DNA of 64,000 nucleotides from Lolium rigidum (lineage: Eukaryota > Streptophyta > Magnoliopsida > Poales > Poaceae). Both the position numbers and the translations under genes were made by a program. Below are positions 42,211 to 51,851 of the stretch, one piece after another. The notes beneath the pieces are model-generated. The model made no database searches. It saw only the letters and a program-made list of their open reading frames with translations, and was not told where the DNA came from. Numbering within the stretch: the first letter of the stretch is position 1; each line of letters begins with the position of its first letter. The stretch spans positions 64,613,754 through 64,677,753 of the forward strand of contig NC_061508.1 in the NCBI RefSeq assembly GCF_022539505.1, read 5' to 3'.

Positions 42211-43127
42211 TCCGTGTGTCTTCGTCAGGCAAGGTGTCGGGTCGGTGCACCTGCGCGCCTAAGTCTGGAGAGTCGGCTCGATCGGCGCGTGTTTCATCAC
42301 AGTGCCAGGCTGGCCTCTGGCCGCGTGGTCCACCTCACGTGTGCGGGGAGTCCAAGATCGATCCAGGTCGCCGCCTCCCACGCGCACGGGCGGTGCCGCC
42401 GTCTCCGTATTATTAGATAAAAAAAAACGTACTACTACCTCCTACATGATCGGTCGATGTAAAAAACAACAAATAATAAAGCTTCAGATCTAAAATTAAA
42501 TAAACATACTACGTATATAGCATCTTGCGTCTGTATGTACCTACTCTACTATTATGCTACTAGATCAAAACGTTCTCCTACCACATCACCAGAGTACGTA
42601 CGGTTCCAAAACAAAGTGCCAATTTTTTTTTTCGACGAATCAAAGTGCCAAAATTCAAGAGGCTCACCGATACTGATCGATCGATAGACGCGGCCGTTTC
42701 AGGATCCAACGACCAAGCTCTGGATCCAGGTCGACGCATCCCACGCGCGGTCTCCTTTTCCCAGATCTGTCAATTTGTTGGAAATAAACATCAGACAACA
42801 AGATCACGCACCAGAAAAAAGAAGCAAATTATCTGAGGAGCATCTGCGGGTTACCTTCTTCTCTTGGACGGATCCTTCTCCACAAGGACGAAACGTGTTC
42901 TTCTATTGGATGGATCCTTCTCCACAAGGACGGAACCAGCCTAATTCGCCTCACCTCCCCTCGACGAGCAAGAGTCAAAGTCTAAGTCGGTCGCACGCGC
43001 TAGCCGCACGCGGTGGCTACACCCTGTTTGGCATTTATAGACGGGAGGGAAGGGTCATTTTCAATTTCAAATCCCAAAAACCTGGCACCACTTTTCATCT
43101 TGCCGCTACTTTTTATTTGTTTCAATC
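42211..43127. other. Non-coding stretch with a 28-bp direct repeat
   Basis: Contains two near-identical segments around GATCCTTCTCCACAAGGACG (42865-42894 and 42908-42937, 43 bp apart). GATCCAGGTCG(C/A)CGC occurs at 42362 and 42723. No frame with recognisable similarity. Confidence 0.35.
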
Positions 43128-43660
43128 GGCAACCCCTTGTTTACAGGAGGAAAACGGAGGCATGCGTTCAATCGGAGCGGCAAGCTGGTAATTATGGGCG
43201 GTATTTGTGCGCGCGGTAGTTATGGGTTGCTACTTGGTAGACCATTACTTTTATGCCCTACATTGGAGACCGGAAATAAATGAAGGCTTCCCTATCTCGA
43301 GCACCATTTTTTATGCTGCCTCATTGACAACAGTATCTTCTTACTATGTGTTGTCAAAGTGCCAAACAATTGATGCCTTACATTTCGTTTTCGCTTCTTA
43401 CTCCACGCTTTTTCGATGAACAATGCCAGTATTGTTGGCTCCTCCCGCACCTTGGCCACGGAGATAGAGCTCAGTCCGTAGCCCCTTGTTTACAGGAGGG
43501 AACAGAGATGGCGGGTGATTTACCGCTGGTAATTCTTATGGGTGGCTTCCCATTAATTGTGCGTGGTAGTTATTATGGAGTTGGCACACGGAGTCCATTG
43601 ACAGACCATTACTTTTATGCGCCTCATTGCAGACCTGAGACAATGCTTCCTTAACTTGTG
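43128..43660. repeat. Direct duplication, two units of about 160-180 bp
   Basis: Unit 1 about 43128-43290 and unit 2 about 43478-43660 share CCCCTTGTTTACAGGAGG, GCTGGTAATT.TATGGG, GTGCG.G.GGTAGTTAT and AGACCATTACTTTTATG in the same order, with small indels. The 190 bp between is unrelated. Confidence 0.65.
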
Positions 43661-44510
43661 GATGCCGATGGCGATGGCGATGACGGCTTGGTCGTAGCAG
43701 CGTGGTGGCATTAATGGGGATTGATCTAGGCCTGGCAGGCATCCGGGCCTGATCTAGGCCATATCATCCATGCTACAGCGTCCGGACGACGTACACCTCG
43801 GATGGTGGAGGGCGGATCCCCTCCCCTGGGCTGCCGTGTGCTCTGATGGCTGCTGTTATTGGTGACTTCCTGCTCTATCGAATTCAAGTTGTGGTGTGCT
43901 GGTTAATCCACGGGCTCGAGTTCGTGGGGATGCTGGAGCGGCGGCCTTGGAAGTGGACTGCGTGGTTTGCTCTACGACAGGCAACGCGGCGGCGGTGGTG
44001 GTCCTTCTCTTCGGTCATGGGGATGGCGTGGAGCGGTCGGTGGGAGGATCCTAGTGTTGGCGGCGCTTCAGCTTCGGCAACCCCTAGATTGTGTTTGGGA
44101 TGCCCAACTTGGGGACAACGGGCAGGTGAGTTCTCGGGCGTGGTGTGCGGATGCTTCAAAGCGAAAACTCAGTGTCTAGGCGCCAATGACGGCGACGCAT
44201 GCGAGTGTCGTAAACTCGTAACCCTCTTGGGGGCATCGTTGTGGGTATCCGCCCCGCGGTACGGTTCCGGGTGAAAGCCCTAGACCTCGCGGTCTCGACG
44301 GCGACGGCGCACTACGTCGTTTTCCCTCTTGGGGCCGTCGTTGTGGAGCCCCGTTATGAATCGGTCTCGTGTCAATGTCTTCGTGACAACTTTGGGTTCT
44401 CTATGTTTTTTTTTTGTTTTTCTTTGATCTGCTTTGTAAGAGGTTTTTCTCTCCACCTTGTATCGATTCAACCGTTGCAGCTTTATTTATAAAGCGGCGT
44501 GAATGCCTAT
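43661..44510 (+). mobile_element. Probable LINE 3' UTR, 5'-truncated
   Basis: GC-rich sequence with GGTGAAAGCCCTAGACC and CTCGACGGCGACGGCG, then a T-rich stretch and a terminus TTTATTTATAAAGCGGCGTGAATGCC. The TATAAAGC(G/C)GGGC end resembles the tail of the intact LINE at 55665-55690. No ORF2 motif remains. No poly-A tract. Confidence 0.5.
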
Positions 44511-46550
44511 TTCGAGTAAATTTCGCCATGATTTGTTCTCTTTTTTGGGACATAAATATATACAATGTGAGTGCACAGAACACCATTCACATACAACGAT
44601 GTAATTGCAAAGAATAAATATCGTTATTACTTTCTGGTCTGGAGCATTACAAAAACGACGTCACAATGTCAAATACTAGCATAGCAAGGGTGGTCATCCT
44701 GCTTCATGCTCCTCCTTGGCAAACTTGGTCGATCAGCATGTTATCTGCAACCCACCTCCTTCCGAGTCATCTGAGCATCGACTCTAGGTACCTCATCATT
44801 GCGACTACCTCTAGAATTGGTTCCCCATACCTACAAAAATTACCCTCCTCCTTCCCACAGCCATCCCAGCATTAACTCTAGGTGGCCCATCGTTGAAACT
44901 ACGACTACCTCCACAGTCGCTTCCCAGTCCCTACAAAAATTACCAAACTAGTTCTAAGAAAGATAAAAAGGGTAATCATAAGAAGGGACAACAAATGGGA
45001 AAGATCTGGAAAAAATAGCAAGATAAGCCAGACAAGTTACAGAATTAAAAAAAAAGCGAAAAATAGTGTCGTAATCAAGACATAAAATACAAGTACCGCT
45101 ATCAGTACCTCTAAATTTTGACAAATAAATTCACAAAGCGTAACAGTAACAACATTTCCATAAGATTATAATCTAATATTATATACGTTACAACTTAACA
45201 TGTGTAACTTCCTCGAAGCAAAATAGGATCATATTGGTGGAGAGATTTGTCTTGCTTTGACTATACATTTCAGAGTCCAGCACTGCAAGTCTCCTTATTT
45301 ATTCGGAGTACTAGCTAGTTACTATTAGTATTATACTGTCGGCTGCATGACCAATTATTTTATCGATTTGATCAGAATGCACTATAATGTTTGAGACCCC
45401 TTAAGTCAAGATCCTGATGTGATAAAGAACATCGGAAAGTTGAAGGCTACGAGCCACACAAGCAGTCAGCACCCACATGTGATTGACAAGACATACAACA
45501 TCATCCTTCTAGAGCATGTTTCATGGTAACAACAAGGCACTGAACCACAAATACGAAACCTAGGCCTGAGAAACCAAAGGTATCTTTTAGGACAACTGTA
45601 CTAATGATGCCTTGAAAGTAGTAACACCACATGGGTGCTCAAAAGTTGCATTACAATCTACTCCATCCTTCAAAAATAAGTGTCGTAGCTTTTTTTTAGA
45701 TATGGGTGTATCTACACAATAAAATGTGTCTCCATACATCCGTATCTAGATAAAGGTACGACACTTCTATTGGAACAAATGTGTAGTAATTGTCATTGGC
45801 AAGCTAGAAGATATAGACAAATCTGAAATTTTGAGTTTGCATGTGTGCAAACTTCGAATCCAAAGAACAAAGATGCTAGGGTAAACCAGCAGACCACCAT
45901 TTAGGTTGTCCCGAGGACAAACGTCACCACGACCACAGAGAGGTCAGATGGGAACCACCTTTTGGGTTGGTTTGGTGCTTGGAGAAGTTAGTTGGGTTCT
46001 TCATCATTGGAGACAAGTTAAACATAGGGTCAGGTTACTGTAACAGAAAGTGTTGACATAACCACAGCTGCAAACAAGCTAAACAGAACCATTCAAAATC
46101 AGCAACTGTCACACATGACCATTGGAAAATCTAAATAGTTGTACTCTATTACCTTATGTCTAGGTTTCTAACAAATCAGCACTACCAGCCAAGATTCCTC
46201 TGCACTTCGCACAAAACAAGCAAAAATATGATCCTAATGTGTGTGGACATGACCCAACAAATGTAGCTAACATTCTCAAAGTGAAAAACTAGGTACAAGA
46301 TGCCAACCAAGTCATAGTTTTAGTATGTGCATTCTAACGCATGATAACATAGTAGTGGGAAACCATGAGCTCAGCTCCATTCAGTAAAATAAAATAAAAC
46401 TTATATAACAACACAAGAAAATCCTCTAAACAATTATCTAAAGAAAGGAGATTATTTGTAAAACAATGCTACATATTAAGCTTATCAAAAGAGTACATGA
46501 CTTATAACCGTGTTGCTGCCAAGCTAAATGCAAAGAAAATATTTATCAAT
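44511..46550. other. AT-rich intergenic stretch
   Basis: Contains a tandem pair of about 85 bp (44767-44852 and 44865-44952, both ending CCTACAAAAATTACC) and one Stowaway-like MITE (45661-45786). No gene recognised. 44690-44760 resembles 56275-56320 (CATGTTATC...CACCTCCTTCC), part of the wider local duplication. Confidence 0.4.
45661..45786. mobile_element. Stowaway-like MITE (Tc1/mariner)
   Basis: 126 bp flanked by TA. It starts CTCCATCCTTCAAAAATAAGTG and ends ACACTTCTATTGGAACAAAT..., a mutated form of the Stowaway CTCCCTCCGTCCCA end; internal arms AAGTGTCGTA / TACGACACTT pair. Old copy, judging from mismatches at the right end. Confidence 0.65.
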
Positions 46551-46579
46551 GACAATTCTGTAAGTACACAAATAGCATA

Positions 46580-48040
46580 GAGAAAAGAAACTCAAATTCA
46601 TTCTCCTCTCATTAGGTTCCACACGATCAGACTACCAACAAAGCACAAGGAGTCTACTCCTCGAAATCAGTGTGCTCAAGATATTGTGTACATCCAGAAA
46701 GCTGAAGATCAATCCACACTTTGACTTTCAAAACTTCACCAGCCCATCTTTCTAAACCTTCAAGCCCAAATTCTAAAGCGAGACATGGACAAACCTGGTA
46801 CAGTTGCACTTCCACATTCTCGGTGTCATCTTTCCGCTGATGCCGTTGTACGTGGCTGAACAGGCCACGTGTATCAAATGGAAACGGCAGCAGCAACATG
46901 GTCTTATGCCGCCATTTGGCTTGTGCTTCTCAGCTTTGGTAGTCTCCTATCACGCATGTGAACATAATCATTCTTGGGTAATTCTAATGAGGTGCAGTAT
47001 AAAAATTTAAGTAACATGAGGTGCAAACTGAATTTGAGTACCAGAACATGTCGTTCGAAAAATATGAAACAAGTTCTGATCTGTGAAAGTTGAATGGATA
47101 ATGAGTAATATGCTAAAGCCAATACATATCAAACTTCACGAAACTGTACCATGTTTCTAAGGACCAAAATAAGTTTATTTTATGTGAAAGTTGATGAAAA
47201 TGAGTAATATGCCATTCATAATTTACCAAATTTTACTCTGTGAGCTGCAACAGGAAGCCAAAAACTTAACCAGTCCATCTTTCAAAATTTAGGGAAATCA
47301 CACATATATCAAAGGAAATTCTGGATGTACACAATAGTAGAGACAAGAAACTCAAGTTCATTCTCCTATCATTAGGTTCCGCACAATCAGACTACCAATA
47401 AAGCACAAGGATGCTACTCCTCAAAATCAGTTTGCTCAAGCTACGAAAGCTTGAGATCAACACACACTTTGACCTTCAAAACTGAGACAATCTTTTCATG
47501 GTAGAGTATATGACCAGATTGTAGTCACTTGCTAAACCTTCGATCCCAAATTCTGAAGCGAGAACTGGAGAAACCTGGCGCTGGCTTGCAGTTGCACTTC
47601 CACATTCTTGGCGTCATCATCCAGCCGATGCGGCGGTAGGTGGCCGAACTGGCCGTGTGTGTCAAATACTCAAATGAGAATGGCGACAGCAGCATGTTCT
47701 TGTGCCGCCATTTGTCTCTTGCTTCCCAGCTTTGACGGGCTCCTATCACACAACTAAAGATTGTCATTCTTGGGTAATTCTACAGAGGTGTTTTATAAAC
47801 ACTTATGTAACATGAGCTGGAAACTGAACTTGTATGCCAGAACATGCCGTGGGAAAAATATGAAATCAGTACTAATCTGTGAAAGTTGAATGGATATATC
47901 AAACTTCACGAAACCGTATCATGTTTCTAAGGACCGAAATAAGTTTATTTTTGTGAAAGCTGATGCAAAATGAGTAATGTGTCAATCATGATTTACCAAA
48001 AGTGTACTCTGGGAGCTGCGGCAGGAAGCCTAAAACTTCA
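46580..48040 (-). repeat. Tandem direct duplication, two units of about 700 bp
   Basis: Unit 1 about 46580-47240 and unit 2 about 47340-48010 align in order over CATTAGGTTCC, AGCACAAGGA, CTTTGACYTTCAAAAC, GTTGCACTTCCACATTC, GCCGCCATTTG and TTCTTGGGTAATTCTA. On the minus strand both preserve a C-terminal codon run ending DFEE and a stop (near 46654 and 47418), and a shared TPRMWKCNC stretch. Frames are broken in both, so they may be remnants of an unidentified gene. Confidence 0.7.
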
Positions 48041-48289
48041 CATTACGTTTTTACAAGTTGGAGTTGTTTTCCCCATATAGGCTCTAGGTTACATGATAAA
48101 CAAACTTAACCATATGTGGAAAAAACTGCATGATAAACAAACTTAACCATACGTTATCACAAAAAAAACTGCACCTTGCCACAACTTTCAACATATACAC
48201 ACAAGAGACTTTAGTTCTGCCAGATGACACTTGGTGAAATCTTTCCTCTAATTATGCATAACATTAACAAAGAAACTATAAGTGTTGTG

Positions 48290-48305
48290 AAAAATACCAA
48301 CTGGG
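48290..48305. repeat. LINE target-site duplication, left
   Basis: AAAAATACCAACTGGG, repeated exactly at 55705-55720. Confidence 0.85.
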
Positions 48306-48443
48306 ATCTGCATAACTAGTATGCACTCCAATTGATTCTCGGGAGGGTGCTACAGTAGATTCTGGCGGATCTGGCGATTTAGAGGCGATTTTGAATTTTC
48401 TTGCCCCGCGGGCGGCGGCGGCGAGGAGGGTCGGCTCGCCGGG

Positions 48444-51400
48444 ATGGGGGCGCCGGCTTCCCCCTCGACCACGGGAGCGGGGAGCTGCCGGGGCCGGTTC
48501 TGGGTGCTGGAGGAGGTGGATGGGGAGGCCTCACCGGCGTCCGAGTCAGAAGAAGTGGAGGTCTCAGATGCGGGTGAGCCGAGCTCACCTTGCAACACAC
48601 CGTCGGAGCTGCGGTTGGACGGCTTCGTCCGGCGCGCAGAGGAGCTGGGCGGGGAGCTCAGGCTCGGGAGGCGGTCGGCGTTCGCGCCCGGCGGAAGGGG
48701 CTCTCGTTTCCGGCCGCGGGAGGCGCCCCGCTGCCGCCGTTCGAGTGCTCTGGATGGGCGACGCCCGCGAGGTGCAGGGGCACGTGGGGGTTCCGCCCGC
48801 TGTCCTGCGTCGGCGCCGGCGGGGGGCAAGACGGATGCTCTGCGGACGGCGGCGGTGCCGCCGGGGACGCCGGAGGCTCCGGTTTCGGCGCCGCCTGGGA
48901 GGCGGGTGACCGAGGTTGTCGGGGGAGACACGCGTGGCTCGGGGGCCGCGGCCTGTTCCCCGCGTGGGCCGGCTGTTGGGCCGCTTGGCCCAACTGGGCC
49001 AGTTCTGTGCAGCACCCCAGAGGGCTTTGGGGAGGAAGCCGAGGGAGGCTCCTGGCTGACAATCGCTCAGGACGTTGGGCCGTCCTTGGCCCAGGTGGAG
49101 GGGGAGCCCAACCCGACTGGCTCGGTGCGGCCCAGCCGACGGGAGGGGAGCCTCTTTAGGTGGCTTTGGCTGCCTAAGGGATGCACGATCCCAACCCTAG
49201 GGTTTCCTGCTCGTGCGAGTGAAGTTAGGCAGAGACTCAACGACCCGTTTGCGCCGCCGCATCGACTCCTCCGCAAAATCGCGCCACCGCCCCCTCTCTC
49301 TCGCTCCTTTGCGGCGGCGGTGATGGACAGAGGGTTCGAGGAAGGGCGGAAGAGGAGGCTGGAGGGGGAGGCGAGCCAGTGGCGGGCGGACGGCGGGGAC
49401 TTTGACCACGGTGAGGGTCGCGGCTCCGGTGCGGGCCGTGGCGGACGGCAAGAGGGCGGCGGCAGGCTCGAGGGTGGTTACCATGGCGGCGAATACCACT
49501 ACCAGAGCGCTGACCACCGCTACCAGGGGCGTGGCCGGGAGGATTGGGGCCCACCGCCGCCTTGGTGGGAAGAGCAACAGCGTCGAGAGGCGACACAACG
49601 GCGGGAAGAGGAGCTGTGGCAGCGGCAACAAGAGGCGATGCGCGCCAGGGGTCAGGGAGACCGGGCGGCTGCCGCGGGTCAGGGAGACCGTGGTGGCGCG
49701 GGCGGCCATCGCCAGCATATCAACAAGGCGAAACCTTTCAAAAAGGCGCAGGGCGCGGCCGGAGGGGGGCAGCAACCCTTGGCGAAGGGGAAGAACAAGG
49801 CTGGTGCTTCCAAGGGTGGAACACCGGCCGGAGGAGAGTGCTTCAAGTGTGGCCGCGAGGGACATTTCCAATCGGAATGCACCTTCGAGCCCCTCTGTGT
49901 GATCTGCAGTGCCGAGGGACATTCCTCGGCGAACTGTCCATCGAGGGGGAAGACTTTGAGGCTGCAATCCATGGGCCACGCGATCACCGGGGGCGGGTTC
50001 TATAACATTGATGTAGAGCCGCTGAGAGGTAGCCAGGCACCCGGGGAGGTGTTCGCGGCGATCATTAGCTTCAAGGGGAAGCCTCTTTCGGAGGAACAGC
50101 TGTCCGATGAACTCAAGCATCTGGTGGATGAGCTTTGGGACTGGCAAGTGCGCAAGCTCTCGGAGGTGGAGTTCTCCGTTGTCTTCCCATCCCGCGAGAC
50201 GCTCAAGCTGAGCACGGGCAGCGGAAAGCTGTTCCTCCCGCTGAGCAGGACCGACACGGCTATCCGGGAGGCATTTCTGGCTCCTAGACCCAGTGTGCTG
50301 CTGCCGTCGACGTGGGTTCGCCTGACCGGAGTCCCTGAGGATCTGGCGACAAAGGAGAGGCTCATGGCTGCTTTTGTGATGGTGGGAAGGCCGTTTGAGG
50401 TGGATGAGTTGTCTTTGAAGAAGAGGGACACGGAGCCGATCCGCATGCGCTTCCATTGTCGGTTCCCGGAAAGGATCAAGGGGTCGGTTCAAGTGTTCGT
50501 GAACGGGGAAGGGTTCACTGTGGGGGTGCAAGCTGAAGCGCCGCCGCGTGGGGGTGCTGGGGGATCAGGGGGGCCTCCCAAACCTCCGGCACGCCAGGAC
50601 GATGAGGACGAGGAGTCTGACGGCTTCTCCTCGGACAGCGAGTGGAACAGACACCGGCGCAGGAAGAACAAGGACAGCGAGAAGGAGAAGGATGTGGTGC
50701 CGGAGAAGGACAAGTCGGTTTCGACGGGGACTACCGGCAAGACCGTCTTGGGGGCGGCAGCTGAGGGACAGGGGTCCCAGTCCGCTCCCCCGCCTGGGAA
50801 GGTGCCGGCGCCTGGTGGTCTGGCGCTGGATCAGTATGGGTCAAACCTTAAGGGGACGGCGATCCCCTTCTCGTTCCCATCCCTGGAGCTGTACGGGCCG
50901 GAGGGGCTGCAGGCGACGCCGATGGGGACTGAGGCAGGCAGGGCTGGCCTGGAGGGCTCCTCGCTCTCCACGGTGACGGACCCCCCCTCCTCATGGTCGG
51001 TGGACAGCCCAGATCCCTTGGGACCACCGGCCAAGGTGGCACGGCGGGAGGCCGGGGCTGGCATATCGACGGTGGCGGAGGTGGTGGTGCTGGGCGAGGC
51101 GGTTGGTGAGGAGGCTGGTGCTGTGGGACAGGTGATGGTACAGGACCTGCTGCAGGAGGCGAGGACGGCCACTCCGGTGGTGCGCGGCCCGCGGTCGGCG
51201 GCGATCCCCTACGCGCGGAAGACGGCGAGCAAGCCGGCCTCGGCGGTGCGCAAGAGCGCCCGTCACGGGAAGGGGACGGCGGCCTCGACAACGGTGATGG
51301 AGAAGGCGCAGCAGCTCGCGGCCGACAAGAACCTGGAGACGGCCGGCACCAACAACAAGAAGGCAGACAAAGGTACGGATTTCGCCATCCTTGACATCCT

Positions 51401-51851
51401 ACCCGACTCCCATCTCTCTTCTGTAGTCAAGGATAGCTGCATAGTTTTCTCTCCTAGTTTGGGCTGCCCGGGGGAGGCTCTGTCCATTATTCGAGCTAAG
51501 GAACAAGTTCAGGCTGCGCTGGCGGCCACGGCTAGAAGGCTCCAGCTTGAGTTGGAAGCCCGCAAGGCGGCGGAAACGACCATCATGGCCCCTGTGCAGG
51601 AGCGGCAGGGTGCCCTCGAGGAGCAGGGCTCCGATGCTCGGGTGGGGCAGCCTCTTCGGGATGAAGAGGCGGCGTCCACCGCCTCCGAGGGGGAGGAGGA
51701 CGACCAGGTGAACGGGACACACTTGGCCACGGCGACGGTGCCGGACTTGGATGGGGCGAAGGGTCGCACCACCCAGGCTCCCAAGAGGAGGAGGAAGAAG
51801 TCCTCGCTCACGGTCAGGAAGAACTCTTCTAAACGCCGAGGGGCCGCATGA
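48444..51851 (+). CDS. LINE ORF1 (gag-like nucleic-acid-binding protein)
   Basis: 1135 codons from ATG 48444. The first ~290 residues are Pro/Gly/Ser/Arg-rich and disordered; an R/G/E/Q-rich segment (about 300-445) follows. Two CCHC zinc knuckles lie at 466-479 (CFKCGREGHFQSEC) and 485-498 (CVICSAEGHSSANC). Next comes a globular region (about 510-690) of the DUF4283 type found with zinc knuckles in plant retroelements, then charged linker sequence and a basic C-terminus (RRRKKSSLTVRKNSSKRRG). Expected role: binds the element's RNA in a ribonucleoprotein with ORF2. Here the knuckles precede the DUF4283-like region, and the protein is long for a plant LINE ORF1. Its TGA overlaps the ORF2 ATG. 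Confidence 0.85.
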   Translation: MGAPASPSTTGAGSCRGRFWVLEEVDGEASPASESEEVEVSDAGEPSSPCNTPSELRLDGFVRRAEELGGELRLGRRSAFAPGGRGSRFRPREAPRCRRSSALDGRRPRGAGARGGSARCPASAPAGGKTDALRTAAVPPGTPEAPVSAPPGRRVTEVVGGDTRGSGAAACSPRGPAVGPLGPTGPVLCSTPEGFGEEAEGGSWLTIAQDVGPSLAQVEGEPNPTGSVRPSRREGSLFRWLWLPKGCTIPTLGFPARASEVRQRLNDPFAPPHRLLRKIAPPPPLSRSFAAAVMDRGFEEGRKRRLEGEASQWRADGGDFDHGEGRGSGAGRGGRQEGGGRLEGGYHGGEYHYQSADHRYQGRGREDWGPPPPWWEEQQRREATQRREEELWQRQQEAMRARGQGDRAAAAGQGDRGGAGGHRQHINKAKPFKKAQGAAGGGQQPLAKGKNKAGASKGGTPAGGECFKCGREGHFQSECTFEPLCVICSAEGHSSANCPSRGKTLRLQSMGHAITGGGFYNIDVEPLRGSQAPGEVFAAIISFKGKPLSEEQLSDELKHLVDELWDWQVRKLSEVEFSVVFPSRETLKLSTGSGKLFLPLSRTDTAIREAFLAPRPSVLLPSTWVRLTGVPEDLATKERLMAAFVMVGRPFEVDELSLKKRDTEPIRMRFHCRFPERIKGSVQVFVNGEGFTVGVQAEAPPRGGAGGSGGPPKPPARQDDEDEESDGFSSDSEWNRHRRRKNKDSEKEKDVVPEKDKSVSTGTTGKTVLGAAAEGQGSQSAPPPGKVPAPGGLALDQYGSNLKGTAIPFSFPSLELYGPEGLQATPMGTEAGRAGLEGSSLSTVTDPPSSWSVDSPDPLGPPAKVARREAGAGISTVAEVVVLGEAVGEEAGAVGQVMVQDLLQEARTATPVVRGPRSAAIPYARKTASKPASAVRKSARHGKGTAASTTVMEKAQQLAADKNLETAGTNNKKADKGTDFAILDILPDSHLSSVVKDSCIVFSPSLGCPGEALSIIRAKEQVQAALAATARRLQLELEARKAAETTIMAPVQERQGALEEQGSDARVGQPLRDEEAASTASEGEEDDQVNGTHLATATVPDLDGAKGRTTQAPKRRRKKSSLTVRKNSSKRRGAA

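Noticed and set aside
49197..50531. 444-aa minus-strand frame opposite LINE ORF1
   Set aside because: Antisense shadow of a GC-rich ORF.
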